Numbered from the stretch's first letter, positions 24,759 through 34,309 are shown. The stretch is DNA of 64,000 nucleotides from an uncultured Bacteroidales bacterium (GCA_946184615.1 CAMHFN010000005.1:55182-119181), one strand, 5' to 3'. The notes: generated by a model not told the origin, from the sequence alone. Made by a program: numbers and translations.

Positions 24759-25656
24759 AAGCAACCGGCATAGAATCAACATCACACCCGAAAATAAAGT
24801 CCATTTCTGGTCCATCTTCACGACTGCCATCGTGGGGCTGTTCTCCTTGTGGATAGGTATTACGATTCAGGATGACATCAACACCAAGAATGCCCATGAA
24901 ACCCAGAAATTGGCTCGTTACCAGATGACCGAGGCCATCTATCCTAAGTTTGTGCAATATGTCGACACCTGTGGCTATGTGTTCTACGATCTGTTGGAAT
25001 ACACCGACCCCGACACCTATATGGATCGTAATGCCATCATTGATTCTGTTGGTGCATATTATTCCAGGGAACGCACTGCTTTCACTGAAGCCATGAGTAA
25101 TTCAGTCAACTTCCTGTGCGACAACCAATACTATCTTGGCTCTATTTTTGGCAAGGGTACGCACACCCGGATTTGCAAAAACAACGCTTCTATCTTGTTT
25201 GGTTTGCGACTGCTCTCGCATCGCAACAAGAAATTGTTCCACATCACCAAATATTGGCAAGACGCTGGCTCCCTGAAAGATTCCATCTCTCTGGAGTTGC
25301 GTGACCCTTATTATGCCAAGAACGTGTATTCGTACCGAAAAGAGGCTTGCGATGGCATCCTCGAGAATTACCGCCTTTTTAATGATAATCTCGAAAAACA
25401 AGGCCATGACTCCCTAAAAGTCATCAACAATGCCGTGTATCAATTCATTTTTGCTCCTTATTTTGATAATTTCAACGTTTATTCACAGGAACTGATACCT
25501 TCTGAGGACGTGAAAAGCCATATTTGGAAACACCTTATTTTGCTAATTGGAAGTATCATGCTCGGTCTGTTGATCTGCGTGATCCTACTGAAGCACGTGT
25601 TCGGAATCAATATCATGGTTCGAACCACCGAAGAAAACACCGAAGAGCTTCCATAA
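24748..25656 (+). CDS. two-TM membrane protein of unknown function
   Basis: A 302-residue protein with a hydrophobic segment near the N-terminus (about residues 20-40, F-T-T-A-I-V-G-L-F-S-L-W) and another near the C-terminus (about 258-283, LILLIGSIMLGLLICVILL), so a large, mostly helical loop of about 210 residues lies on one side of the membrane, probably the periplasm. No known domain is recognised. The ATG at 24748 overlaps the end of the preceding lipoprotein by 11 bp, suggesting the two products work together at the envelope; an in-frame ATG slightly upstream (24733) is possible. The next gene, ftsX, has its own promoter, so this pair ends the unit. Confidence 0.55.
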   Translation: MSNKSNRHRINITPENKVHFWSIFTTAIVGLFSLWIGITIQDDINTKNAHETQKLARYQMTEAIYPKFVQYVDTCGYVFYDLLEYTDPDTYMDRNAIIDSVGAYYSRERTAFTEAMSNSVNFLCDNQYYLGSIFGKGTHTRICKNNASILFGLRLLSHRNKKLFHITKYWQDAGSLKDSISLELRDPYYAKNVYSYRKEACDGILENYRLFNDNLEKQGHDSLKVINNAVYQFIFAPYFDNFNVYSQELIPSEDVKSHIWKHLILLIGSIMLGLLICVILLKHVFGINIMVRTTEENTEELP

Positions 25657-25706
25657 CAGCACAGAAAAACTATTGCGTCAACAAGGATATCGTTACCGTT
25701 TTTTTG

Positions 25707-25714
25707 TATCTTTG
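25707..25714 (+). promoter_or_regulatory. TAnnTTTG promoter box for ftsX
   Basis: TATCTTTG, 16 bp before the ATG at 25731. It supports that start over longer in-frame readings that run into the preceding gene. Confidence 0.5.
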
Positions 25715-25730
25715 CATTTTTATTTCAAAC

Positions 25731-26609
25731 ATGTCAGGGAAAAAAACAAGCAATCGTCGTGTCGCAGGGTCCTACGCCCTGTCGTTGGGGAGCATTACTC
25801 TGGTGCTTTTCCTTTTGGGTGCTTTTGCCATCTTCATGATGCACGCCCGCAAGCTCTCCAACCACGTCAAGGAGAACATCGGGTTTGAAATCGTGATGAA
25901 CAGCGATGTCAAGGAAGCCAACATCCTGCGCTTGCAGAAGGAACTTGATGCCATGCCCGCCGTGAAGTCGACCGAGTATATCACCAAAGACGAAGCCATC
26001 TCTCGCTTGAGTCAGGACCTTGGCGAGGATTTCCTGGAATGGCTCGGCCCCGAAGAGAACCCGTTGCTGCCTTCGATCGACGTACGCTTCCACGCCGCTT
26101 ATGCCAATACCGACAGCATTGCGTTGGTGGAGACGCAAATCCTCGAAAACCCCGATGTCAAAGAAGTGTATTACCAAAAGTCGTTGGTCAACCTCATCAA
26201 CGATAATATCCGTAAGATTGCCATCGTGCTGATGGTGGTGAGTTTAGCCCTTCTCTTTATTGCCATCGCATTGATACGCAACACCATACGCTTGTCCATC
26301 TATTCCAAACGCTTTTTGGTTCGGAGTATGCAGCTGGTGGGTGCCACCGAGAGTTTCATCCGTCGGCCCTTCCTCAAACAGGGGGTCTCCCAAGGTTTTT
26401 TCGGGGGACTGCTGGCCGACCTGTTTTTGGTGGGTATCTTGTACTGGGTCTCGAAACGTGTTCCCGATCTTGCGTTGATTCAAGACAGGTACGTGATTGG
26501 CACTATTCTGTTAGCGGTGATCGTCTTGGGAGTGGTCCTGGCTTGGTTCTCCACCAGAGCAGCCTTGGATAAATTTTTGAAAGCAGATTTAGATAAATTA
26601 TATAACTGA
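25731..26609 (+). CDS. ftsX: cell division ABC permease FtsX
   Basis: A 292-residue FtsX-type permease: an N-terminal helix (S-L-G-S-I-T-L-V-L-F-L-L-G), an extracytoplasmic domain of about 120 residues containing V-K-S-T-E-Y-I-T-K-D-E-A, then three C-terminal helices with the conserved S-M-Q-L-V-G-A-T-E-S-F-I-R-R-P-F loop that contacts FtsE. With FtsE it forms an ABC-like complex that activates cell-wall hydrolases during division. ftsE is not adjacent here, which is common in Bacteroidota. The downstream order (DUF3098-type protein, uppP, truB, queA) is a familiar Bacteroidota envelope/translation cluster. Confidence 0.88.
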   Translation: MSGKKTSNRRVAGSYALSLGSITLVLFLLGAFAIFMMHARKLSNHVKENIGFEIVMNSDVKEANILRLQKELDAMPAVKSTEYITKDEAISRLSQDLGEDFLEWLGPEENPLLPSIDVRFHAAYANTDSIALVETQILENPDVKEVYYQKSLVNLINDNIRKIAIVLMVVSLALLFIAIALIRNTIRLSIYSKRFLVRSMQLVGATESFIRRPFLKQGVSQGFFGGLLADLFLVGILYWVSKRVPDLALIQDRYVIGTILLAVIVLGVVLAWFSTRAALDKFLKADLDKLYN

Positions 26610-26622
26610 TAATCAATAAGTT

Positions 26623-26886
26623 ATGGAAAAATCAAATAATACAGTCACCAAAGAGGTGGTTGAAGAAGAAAAGAGACTTCCTTTCACCAAGATGAATTAT
26701 GTTTTGGTGCTGGCAGGAATAGCACTCATTGCCTTGGGGATGGTTTTGATGATTGGTGGAGGCTCTTCCGACCCCGATGTCTTCAACGAAAAGATGTTCA
26801 ACTTCCAACGTCTCACCTTGTCGCCCATCTTGATTTTGCTGGGTTTTGTAGTTGAGATCGTTGCCATCTTCTGGAAGAAAAAATAA
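26623..26886 (+). CDS. DUF3098-family small membrane protein
   Basis: An 87-residue protein with two hydrophobic segments (about residues 27-45 and 66-84) separated by G-G-G-S-S-D-P-D-V-F-N, typical of DUF3098. The position between ftsX (13 bp upstream) and uppP (32 bp downstream) is characteristic of the family in Bacteroidota. Function is unknown; the linkage suggests envelope or division work. Confidence 0.8.
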   Translation: MEKSNNTVTKEVVEEEKRLPFTKMNYVLVLAGIALIALGMVLMIGGGSSDPDVFNEKMFNFQRLTLSPILILLGFVVEIVAIFWKKK

Positions 26887-26918
26887 CGTTTATCTTTATC
26901 CATTAACAAGTATCTCTC

Positions 26919-27719
26919 ATGAACTGGCTTCAAGCATTAATCCTAGGTCTTATTCAAGGTTTGACGGAATACCTTCCCGTCAGTAGTAGCGGTCACCTCG
27001 CCATCGGTCAGGCTCTTTTTGGCCTCGAGGATGGAGAATCGAATCTCGCTTTCACCGTGTTGCTTCATGTGGCTACCGTGCTGAGCACTGTTGTCATCCT
27101 CTGGAGTGAGATTGTGTGGCTCTTCAAGGATCTTTTCAAATTCAAGTGGAACGAAGGTACCAAATACATTGTCAACATCTTGATTTCCATGATTCCCGTG
27201 GCCATCGTGGGTTTCTTCTTCAAAGATAAGATCGAGGCGGTGTTTGGTTCGGGTCTGCTCATCGTAGGTATCATGCTGATTGTGACGGCGTCTCTGCTGA
27301 CCTTTTCCTACTTTGCCAAGCCGCGTCAGAAAGAAAATATCTCACCCGTACATGCGTTCATCATTGGTATCGCCCAAGCCTGTGCCGTCATGCCGGGCTT
27401 GTCGCGTTCGGGTTCTACCATCGCCACGGGTTTGTTGTTGGGTAACAAAAAGGAAAAACTCGCCCAGTTCTCGTTCTTGATGGTCATCCCGCCCATCTTG
27501 GGTGAAGCCCTGCTCGACATCAAGGATATGTTTGAAGTCGGTTTCAGCGAAGCCATGAGCGGTATCTCTCCTTTAGCTGCCCTCGTAGGTTTCTTAGCGG
27601 CTTTCATCGCGGGCTGCTTTGCCTGCAAGTGGATGATTAACTTGGTGAAAAAAGGCAAGCTCATCTGGTTCGCCGTCTACTGTTTCATCATCGGCGGCAT
27701 CGCCATCATTTGCTCCTGA
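26919..27719 (+). CDS. uppP: undecaprenyl-diphosphatase UppP (BacA)
   Basis: A 266-residue polytopic membrane phosphatase that converts undecaprenyl diphosphate to the monophosphate, recycling the lipid carrier for peptidoglycan and O-antigen synthesis. Both family motifs are present: [20 protein letters not shown] near the N-terminus, with the conserved glutamate and serine cluster, and [13 protein letters not shown] in the second half, with the catalytic arginine and serines. Length is normal. The truB start codon overlaps its stop by one base (TGATG). Confidence 0.95.
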   Translation: MNWLQALILGLIQGLTEYLPVSSSGHLAIGQALFGLEDGESNLAFTVLLHVATVLSTVVILWSEIVWLFKDLFKFKWNEGTKYIVNILISMIPVAIVGFFFKDKIEAVFGSGLLIVGIMLIVTASLLTFSYFAKPRQKENISPVHAFIIGIAQACAVMPGLSRSGSTIATGLLLGNKKEKLAQFSFLMVIPPILGEALLDIKDMFEVGFSEAMSGISPLAALVGFLAAFIAGCFACKWMINLVKKGKLIWFAVYCFIIGGIAIICS

Positions 27720-28450
27720 TGTTTTACGTAGAAGAAGGTGCTGTTTTTTTGGTCGACAAGCCCATTGACTGGACTTCGTTCGACACGGTAAATTTTGTCC
27801 GTGCCTTGTTCAAGCGCTTCTACGGCATCCGCAAGCTCAAAGTGGGTCACGCGGGTACGCTGGACCCCCTGGCTACAGGGTTGCTCATCCTCTGCACGGG
27901 TCCCATGACCAAGCAGATCGAAGATTTTCAGGCACAAGTGAAAACCTATACGGGCACCATGCTTCTGGGTCAAAGTACACCGACTTACGACTTGGAAAGT
28001 GAGCCGGATGCGCTCTTTCCCACGGAAAACATCACTCCTGAACAAATAGAAGCCACTCGTTTGAAATTTATTGGGGACATCAAACAGCATCCACCTAAAT
28101 ATTCCGCCATTAAAATCAAAGGAAAACGTGCTTTCGACTATGCCCGCTCTGATGAAGAAATCGAACTGAAAGCCCGCGACATCCATATCGATGATTTCAA
28201 ATTGAACCTCGACCGTTTCCCCGAGATGGATTTCGAGGTCACTTGCAGCAAAGGCACTTACATCCGTAGCTTGGCCCACGACTTCGGTCGGGAACTGGGT
28301 AATGGTGCCTGCCTGAAATCGTTGCGTCGCACCCGTATCGGCGACTTTAAAGTTGAAGACGCTTGGCAGCTCGAAGACCTTAAAAATGAGATTATTGCAA
28401 CGGGAGAGGAGTATAAAAAGTTGAAAGAAGCTCTTGACAAAACTTCGTGA
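27719..28450 (+). CDS. truB: tRNA pseudouridine(55) synthase TruB
   Basis: A 243-residue pseudouridine synthase forming psi-55 in the T-loop of tRNAs. Motifs: LVDKPIDWTSFD, VGHAGTLDPLATG with D49 as the catalytic aspartate, and the later strand V-T-C-S-K-G-T-Y-I-R-S-L-A-H-D. It is shorter than E. coli TruB and lacks an obvious C-terminal PUA domain, as is usual in Bacteroidota. The ATG overlapping the uppP stop was chosen; a TTG nine bases upstream would only add three residues. Confidence 0.95.
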   Translation: MFYVEEGAVFLVDKPIDWTSFDTVNFVRALFKRFYGIRKLKVGHAGTLDPLATGLLILCTGPMTKQIEDFQAQVKTYTGTMLLGQSTPTYDLESEPDALFPTENITPEQIEATRLKFIGDIKQHPPKYSAIKIKGKRAFDYARSDEEIELKARDIHIDDFKLNLDRFPEMDFEVTCSKGTYIRSLAHDFGRELGNGACLKSLRRTRIGDFKVEDAWQLEDLKNEIIATGEEYKKLKEALDKTS

Positions 28451-28487
28451 TTGATGTATATTTGCGCCCTAAATCAAAACGGTACAA

Positions 28488-29552
28488 ATGAAACTCTCAC
28501 AATTTAAATTCAACTTGCCCCCCGAGTTGATCGCCAATTATCCTATTAATAACCGCGATGAGGCCCGCCTAATGGTGCTTGACCGCAAGACGCAAACCAT
28601 TGAACATCGAGTGTTCAAAGATTTGGTGGATTATGTGAAAGACGGTGATGTCTTTGTCATTAACAACACGAAAGTGTTTCCTGCTCGTCTCTACGGTGAA
28701 AAGGAGAAAACGGGAGCCAAAATCGAGGTTTTGCTGCTTCGTGAGTTGAACCACGAAAGCCGTCTTTGGGACGTGTTGGTCGATCCTGCCCGAAAGATTC
28801 GTATCGGCAATAAGTTGTATTTCGGTGAGGGCGAAGAACTGGTGGCCGAGGTCATCGACAATACCACGACCCGTGGCCGTACCTTACGTTTCCTCTTCGA
28901 TGGTACGTACGAGGAATTCAAACAAACCATCTTCTCGCTGGGTCATACTCCTTTGCCAAAAGAGATTCTGGAACGTCGTGAGAATCAAGAACTTGTTCCT
29001 GAAGATGCAGAGAATTTCCAAACCATTTACGCGAAGGTGGAAGGGGCCGTGTCAGCACCTACCGCTGGACTGCATTTCAGTAAGATCCTCATGAAGCGTT
29101 TGGAGCTTATCGGTGCTTCCTTCGCCGAACTCACGCTACATCCAGGTATGGGCAACTTCCGCGACATCGAGGTGGAGGACCTGACCAAGCATAAGAGCGA
29201 CTCGGAAGAGATGTATGTGGACCAAGAGTGCTGCGACATTGTCAACGAGGCGAACCAACGTCACAGTCGGGTGTTTGCCGTGGGAACCACCACCATGAAG
29301 GCTTTGGAAACGGCCCAGACCATCAATGGCAAGATTAAGCCTTTCAACGGCTGGACCAATAAGTTCATCTTTCCACCATACACCTTCTCGGTGGCCAATG
29401 CCATGATTACCAATTTCCATCTGCCCAAGTCACCTATGATGATGGAAGTAGCCGCCTTCGCAGGTTACGAGTTCCTGATGAAAGCCTATAAGGAAGCGGT
29501 GAACGAGAAATACCGCTTCTTCACCTATGGTGACGCGATGCTGATTATTTGA
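28488..29552 (+). CDS. queA: S-adenosylmethionine:tRNA ribosyltransferase-isomerase QueA
   Basis: A 354-residue enzyme that moves the ribosyl part of S-adenosylmethionine to preQ1 in tRNA, giving epoxyqueuosine. Family blocks include [41 protein letters not shown], and TVHP-like [10 protein letters not shown], with the C-terminal [10 protein letters not shown]. Length is typical. It lies 37 bp after truB and probably ends the ftsX-queA unit; a GC-rich hairpin follows 40 bp after the stop. Confidence 0.96.
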   Translation: MKLSQFKFNLPPELIANYPINNRDEARLMVLDRKTQTIEHRVFKDLVDYVKDGDVFVINNTKVFPARLYGEKEKTGAKIEVLLLRELNHESRLWDVLVDPARKIRIGNKLYFGEGEELVAEVIDNTTTRGRTLRFLFDGTYEEFKQTIFSLGHTPLPKEILERRENQELVPEDAENFQTIYAKVEGAVSAPTAGLHFSKILMKRLELIGASFAELTLHPGMGNFRDIEVEDLTKHKSDSEEMYVDQECCDIVNEANQRHSRVFAVGTTTMKALETAQTINGKIKPFNGWTNKFIFPPYTFSVANAMITNFHLPKSPMMMEVAAFAGYEFLMKAYKEAVNEKYRFFTYGDAMLII

Positions 29553-29591
29553 TGTGAGCGGTAAAAAAGGCTGCGGATTCCTATAGGTATT

Positions 29592-29610
29592 TGCACCCCA
29601 TCGGGGTGCT
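29592..29610. terminator. GC-rich hairpin between queA and the TerD-like gene
   Basis: GCACCCC-ATC-GGGGTGC, a perfect 7-bp stem (29593-29609) between two convergent genes. It has no U-tract, so termination is only inferred. A similar hairpin with similar flanks occurs at 41581-41601, which suggests a dispersed repeat element. Confidence 0.45.
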
Positions 29611-29623
29611 ATCTCGGTAGCAA

Positions 29624-31900
29624 TCAAACGAATAATAAAGAAGCGACGTCGGCGGGATTCAAGGCCCATTCGTAGGTATAGATCTCGTCGGCGTTTTCTT
29701 TGTCATCGACCAAGGTCAATCCTTGGGCTTCGCGTTTCAAATCCAGCAGCTGACCGATGCTGAGCTTGTTTTTCAACCGATTCAGCAAGGCTTCCATGGT
29801 CTTCAAATCCAGGTCTTGGATGGTCTGTCCCGAGAAGGGCATCTCCAACCAGAAAATTTCTCTTGCAGCTACGTCGAGCACCCCAAACACTAACCCCTTA
29901 GCAAGGTTGGCTTCGCTGATACGCACTAGATGTTGCACCGTTGACGGGTCGTAGGCCACCCCGGTTTCATTAGAGATGGTCATGGGATAGGCGGAGTTCA
30001 TCCAGCCCACCATGAGGTTGGGCGAGAGGTTGCCGCTCGAATAGGCATTGCAGGTAAAAGTGACGTAGCGGGCTCCGGCTTGGTCTAGCTCGGGTAGTGA
30101 GAGTTCGATGTATTCCGCAGCGCCCACTTGGTCGGGGATGTGGATGATATCGCCCGAGTGCTTGGCCCCCGGTGCCGTTAAATTGAAATAAGCACATTCA
30201 AACACCAGACCATTGTTCAAGGCGATGGCACAGCTCAGGTCCATGTCGAGATGTTGGGCTGGCAGGCCTTTGCCCCAGTGCATGAAAAGCCTTATGGCAT
30301 CGCCTTCCACGGGAAAGCGTGTGCCCTGCAAGGCACAGGAAGTGTCTTGGATGGTGGTGGCCCGGTCGCCTACACTGACAGGGATGTCATATAATTGTGG
30401 GTCGATATAGAGGGTCTTGGATGTTGTCTTTATTAAAGCAAAACGACGGCGCATGGTGTCGGCATAGAGGTCGTTGACGGCTTGGGCCATGGCCTTGCGT
30501 TCCTCCTCGCTGTAGACCCATAGCAGGGCATGAGGCGGTACGGGATGGGTGCCTCCGGTGATAGGCATGGCCACGCGGGTGCTCTCGGCATCGAACCAGC
30601 TGTCGGCGGCATTGCCTAACGACAATACCAGCCTTGCGGGCAGTTCATCGACTATGGACCCAAAGACTTCCAAGGTCTGGTCTTTGCCAAAACGCAGCAT
30701 GGTGGAGAATAGGCTGCGAGCAAATAGGCCTGGCCGGTCTTTCAACAAGGTCAAAACCTCATCGAAACGCTTCTCCCGTTGTGCCCGGTCGAGTTTTCCC
30801 GCCCAAGTCTCATAGTCTTGTTTGTAAAACACATTCAAGATCTCTGCCAGAGGCTCAAAGCCTTTCCGACGGGAGTATTCCCCAAGACGCAAGGCGTGGA
30901 TCATCCGCACCCACATTCCGCGTTTGGGGTTCATGTTCTCGGCGGCTTGCCGAGCGGTCATGGGCAGGGCGTTAAGCCATTCTGCCGCCAGCCGGCAGTG
31001 CTTGCGGTCATATCTTAGTTTCAGTTCTTGACGTTTTTTCTCGGCCAATTCTTCACTCTGGTTGGCGGGCATCCAGCGGTGGCGTCCCGATTGAAAAGCA
31101 TTCCCTATCAGATACTTGGGCTCGATGATCTTGACTACCCCGGTCTTCTCATACCAGAAAAATCTTAATACGTCGGTGGGTGTCTTCAAATAACGCAACC
31201 CCATCTCAACTTCTATCTCCTGACTTCTGTCTCCTGACTTCTGAATCACCACCATCGCGGTTTCTTTCATGCTGATGTCCACGTCCTCGGGCACTTCGAA
31301 TTCATCCAGCAAAAGCCTTAGAGAATCTAGTTGTGTGGCATCCAACGGAGTAGGGGATTCCAGCAACAAGCGGAACACCTGTTCCATATCGGCCAGAGTA
31401 AACAGCCTCAACTCTTTGAGCTTGCTGCCTTGGCCGTGATATACGAAGTGGGTCGTGTTGAACATGGTGCCACAGTAAGGACATCCGTTGTAACGCTCCA
31501 GGGGGAAGGTCCCTTCGGGAATGAAGTGTCCACAAGGCAGCGTAGTGCCTTTAAAACCAGATGCCTCACCGCCAAACAGGTTGGCCAGGAAAGTGAGCAG
31601 ATGGTCCATGCGAGTCTCGCCCGTGGGTACATCCCAACCTTTCACTAAAGGAGCCCAGTTGAGATCGACTCGGAACGTTTCATTCATTAGCTTGGTAATG
31701 TTGCCTAGCTTTTGGGTTGGAACCTTGGCTAAGGCATGCAACAGCTCTTCGCTCACGCTGTAGCCGTTTTCTTTCAGCCGTTTCACAAAAGCCATCAAAG
31801 GCACCGTCGGCTCATACGAGCCCGTCAGCCCGCCACGGTCGACAGGCAAAAAAATTGCCCTATAGCGTAGGGCAACCTTTTGGAGAACTTGTTCGTTCAT
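29624..31900 (-). CDS. large protein with RING-like zinc half-site and TerD-like C-terminal domain
   Basis: A 758-residue cytosolic-looking protein (no signal peptide or membrane helix). Residues 121-144 contain LPCGH (C123, H125) and C140-P-Y-C143-G, the pattern of the second half of a RING finger or a small treble-clef zinc site. The middle is helical and rich in charged residues. Residues about 535-680 resemble the TerD fold: LDMDLSCAIAL, K-H-S-G-D-I-I-H, A-E-Y-I-E-L-S-L-P, ARYVTFTCNAY, then G-L-V-F-G-V-L-D-V. TerD proteins bind calcium and occur in stress/phage-response systems, but no other ter gene is nearby. A short repeat at 31209-31242 is translated in frame. The start at M-N-E-Q-V was chosen over a longer reading with an atypical N-terminus. 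Confidence 0.55.
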   Translation of the reverse strand: MNEQVLQKVALRYRAIFLPVDRGGLTGSYEPTVPLMAFVKRLKENGYSVSEELLHALAKVPTQKLGNITKLMNETFRVDLNWAPLVKGWDVPTGETRMDHLLTFLANLFGGEASGFKGTTLPCGHFIPEGTFPLERYNGCPYCGTMFNTTHFVYHGQGSKLKELRLFTLADMEQVFRLLLESPTPLDATQLDSLRLLLDEFEVPEDVDISMKETAMVVIQKSGDRSQEIEVEMGLRYLKTPTDVLRFFWYEKTGVVKIIEPKYLIGNAFQSGRHRWMPANQSEELAEKKRQELKLRYDRKHCRLAAEWLNALPMTARQAAENMNPKRGMWVRMIHALRLGEYSRRKGFEPLAEILNVFYKQDYETWAGKLDRAQREKRFDEVLTLLKDRPGLFARSLFSTMLRFGKDQTLEVFGSIVDELPARLVLSLGNAADSWFDAESTRVAMPITGGTHPVPPHALLWVYSEEERKAMAQAVNDLYADTMRRRFALIKTTSKTLYIDPQLYDIPVSVGDRATTIQDTSCALQGTRFPVEGDAIRLFMHWGKGLPAQHLDMDLSCAIALNNGLVFECAYFNLTAPGAKHSGDIIHIPDQVGAAEYIELSLPELDQAGARYVTFTCNAYSSGNLSPNLMVGWMNSAYPMTISNETGVAYDPSTVQHLVRISEANLAKGLVFGVLDVAAREIFWLEMPFSGQTIQDLDLKTMEALLNRLKNKLSIGQLLDLKREAQGLTLVDDKENADEIYTYEWALNPADVASLLFV
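31209..31242. repeat. 14-bp tandem repeat read in frame
   Basis: Two full units of ACTTCTRTCTCCTG plus a 6-bp partial unit, inside the TerD-like gene, encoding Q-K-S-G-D-R-S-Q-E-I-E. The same purine-rich core (GACAGAAGTCAG on the coding strand) recurs between ptb and buk. Confidence 0.7.
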
Positions 31901-32060
31901 TGTTGTTTGGTTTAATAAGGTAATTGCGAAGCTGAAATACAAGGGCGAACCCTCATCAATTAATAGAAGTAAGCCTCGCTTGGACCTTTATTAGATGGCA
32001 AAAATAATAAAAGTTTTGGGAAAAAACACTATTTTTGCACCAAATTTTAAGATTAAAACT
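31901..32060. other. divergent intergenic region before glyS
   Basis: A 160-bp non-coding gap. It holds the glyS promoter (32030-32037) on the plus strand. No clear TAnnTTTG box was found for the minus-strand TerD-like gene, and no RNA gene or long palindrome was seen. Confidence 0.4.
32030..32037 (+). promoter_or_regulatory. TAnnTTTG promoter box for glyS
   Basis: TATTTTTG, 23 bp before the ATG at 32061. It lies downstream of an alternative in-frame start at 31995, which supports the shorter protein. Confidence 0.55.
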
Positions 32061-33584
32061 ATGAATCAGGAAGATTTCTTTAAGAAGATTACCGCTCATG
32101 CGAAGGAATACGGTTTCATTTTCCCTTCGAGCGAAATTTATGACGGACTTTCAGCGGTTTACGACTACGGCCAAAATGGTGTGGAGCTGAAGAAAAACAT
32201 CCGTGAATATTGGTGGAAAGCCATGGTGCAGCTGCACGAGAACATCGTCGGCATCGACGCCGCCATTTTCATGCACCCCACCACCTGGAAAGCCTCGGGC
32301 CACGTCGATGCGTTCAACGACCCGCTCATCGACAACCGCGACTCGAAGAAGCGCTACCGCGCCGATGTGCTCGTCGAAGACTATATGGCCAAGATTGAGG
32401 AGAAGATTAATAAAGAGGTGGAGAAAGCCCGCAAGCGCTTCGGTGACGCCTTCAACGAGGAGCAATTTGTGACCACTAACCCGCGCGTCCTTGAACACAA
32501 GGCCAAGATTGAGGAAATCAGCCACCGCCTCTATGGCGCCATGGAGCGTAATGACCTTGATGCCATTAAGCAGCTCATCCTCGACTTGGAGATCGTCTGC
32601 CCCATCAGCGGCACCCGCAACTGGACCGACGTGCGCCAGTTCAACCTGATGTTCGCCACCAAGATGGGCAGCGTGGCCGATGGCTCCGACACCATCTACC
32701 TGCGCCCCGAGACGGCACAGGGCATCTTCGTCAACTACCTCAACGTGCAGAAGACCGGCCGTATGAAGATTCCGTTTGGCATCGCCCAGACCGGTAAGGC
32801 CTTCCGTAACGAGATTGTGGCCCGTCAGTTCATCTTCCGTATGCGCGAGTTCGAGCAGATGGAGATGCAGTTCTTCGTACGCCCTGGCACGGAGCTCGAG
32901 TGGTTCCAACACTGGAAACAGGAACGCCTCAACTGGCACCTCTCCCTAGGTCTGCCTGCCGAGAAATACCGCTTCCACGACCATGAGAAGCTGGCCCATT
33001 ATGCCAATGCTGCCACCGACATCGAGTTTGACTTCCCCTTCGGCTTCAAGGAACTGGAAGGTATCCATAGCCGCACCGACTTCGACCTCTCGGCCCATGC
33101 CAAATACTCGGGCAAGAAACTCCAATACTTCGACCCCGACACCAACGAGAGCTACACGCCTTACGTCATCGAGACCTCCATCGGCCTCGACCGCATGTTC
33201 CTCGCCATGTTCAGCAATGCCTTCACCGAGGAGAAGCTGGAAGACGGTTCGGAGCGTGTGGTGCTGAAGCTGCCGGCTATCCTGGCCCCTTACAAGGTCG
33301 CTGTGTTGCCTCTGGTCAAGAAAGACGGTCTGCCGGAGAAAGCCCGCGAGATCATCGACTCTTTGAAATACGACTTCATGTGCCAATACGAAGAGAAGGA
33401 CTCCATCGGCAAGCGTTATCGTCGTCAGGATGCCATCGGTACTCCGATGTGCGTCACCGTCGACAACGACACTTTGGTCGACAACACCGTCACTGTCCGC
33501 GACCGTGACACAATGACCCAAGTGCGCGTCCCGATCGACAATCTGAGAAACATGATTTTCGACGAGCTGAAGCCGAAAAAATAA
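32061..33584 (+). CDS. glyS: glycyl-tRNA synthetase (homodimeric type)
   Basis: A 507-residue class II aminoacyl-tRNA synthetase of the alpha-2 type, as in Bacteroidota and eukaryotes, charging tRNA-Gly. Visible blocks: YGFIFPSSEIYDGL at the N-terminus, LRPETAQGIFVNY, motif 2 AFRNEI with R-M-R-E-F-E-Q-M-E, motif 3 S-I-G-L-D-R-M-F, and a C-terminal anticodon-binding domain starting A-P-Y-K-V-A-V-L-P-L. Length fits. The sequence is more GC-rich with strong codon bias, as expected for a highly expressed gene. The lipoprotein gene follows after 12 bp. Confidence 0.96.
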   Translation: MNQEDFFKKITAHAKEYGFIFPSSEIYDGLSAVYDYGQNGVELKKNIREYWWKAMVQLHENIVGIDAAIFMHPTTWKASGHVDAFNDPLIDNRDSKKRYRADVLVEDYMAKIEEKINKEVEKARKRFGDAFNEEQFVTTNPRVLEHKAKIEEISHRLYGAMERNDLDAIKQLILDLEIVCPISGTRNWTDVRQFNLMFATKMGSVADGSDTIYLRPETAQGIFVNYLNVQKTGRMKIPFGIAQTGKAFRNEIVARQFIFRMREFEQMEMQFFVRPGTELEWFQHWKQERLNWHLSLGLPAEKYRFHDHEKLAHYANAATDIEFDFPFGFKELEGIHSRTDFDLSAHAKYSGKKLQYFDPDTNESYTPYVIETSIGLDRMFLAMFSNAFTEEKLEDGSERVVLKLPAILAPYKVAVLPLVKKDGLPEKAREIIDSLKYDFMCQYEEKDSIGKRYRRQDAIGTPMCVTVDNDTLVDNTVTVRDRDTMTQVRVPIDNLRNMIFDELKPKK

Positions 33585-33596
33585 AACCATAAGGAT

Positions 33597-34295
33597 ATGA
33601 AAAAAACATCTTTTTTTCTCATCGTATTAACTTTTGGCCTCGGCTTGTTCTCTGCTTGTAACAACCAACCCCAAGCGCCTGTGGCTCCCGCAAAACTCGA
33701 GATGAAAGCCCCGCAAGTGGAGGCTGATGAGTCTGGGTTTATCTTCCTGGAGGAGTTCCCGCAAACGGATCCCCATCTTACAGTGAAAGTCTCCGATGAC
33801 TTCACCACGGCCACCATCTGTTATGATGGCAAAGAAATCCAAAATGTCGAAGAAGAATATGGTCTGGCATCCGATGAAGCCACGGTGCATTTTCTTGATG
33901 CCAATTTCGATGGCATGACGGATATCTATATTGGCCCTGGATTGTCGCGCACCGCCAACGCTTTATTGGTTTGGGATGAAATCGAACAGCAGTTTCGCCT
34001 TATTCAAGGCTCCTCTCTGCAAAACCCCATGCTTCATCCCGAGACCAAGAGCTTCATCGAAGGCGGTAGCAGTTCCTACTGTGAAACCGACATCGCTCGC
34101 AACGAATGGGATGGTATCGAGATTCTAAGGAAGGAACACCTCGCCATCGTCCTCGACCCTGAACAGTATGGCGAGATTGATGTTGAACACCGTTATACCA
34201 TTATCGATGACGACGACAAAGTTCTCTATTCCACCGATGAACTTGAGTCGCTGCCCGAAATGTGGCAAACGATTATCTCGACCTACGGCCTTTAA
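33597..34295 (+). CDS. secreted lipoprotein with FG-GAP/EF-like motif
   Basis: A 232-residue protein with a lipoprotein signal peptide; lipobox F-S-A-C puts Cys at about residue 20. After a P/A-rich linker, the central part contains F-L-D-A-N-F-D-G-M-T-D-I-Y-I, a calcium-loop-like repeat (D-x-N-x-D-G-x-x-D) as in integrin/FG-GAP-type and related secreted proteins. The tail is acidic. Function unknown. It starts 12 bp after glyS but is not obviously related to translation; the linkage is probably transcriptional only. Confidence 0.6.
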   Translation: MKKTSFFLIVLTFGLGLFSACNNQPQAPVAPAKLEMKAPQVEADESGFIFLEEFPQTDPHLTVKVSDDFTTATICYDGKEIQNVEEEYGLASDEATVHFLDANFDGMTDIYIGPGLSRTANALLVWDEIEQQFRLIQGSSLQNPMLHPETKSFIEGGSSSYCETDIARNEWDGIEILRKEHLAIVLDPEQYGEIDVEHRYTIIDDDDKVLYSTDELESLPEMWQTIISTYGL

Positions 34296-34309
34296 TCTGC
34301 AATGATGCC

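Noticed and set aside
32151..32939. 262-codon open frame on the minus strand within glyS
   Set aside because: glyS is certain and GC-rich, which produces long antisense frames; no independent evidence.
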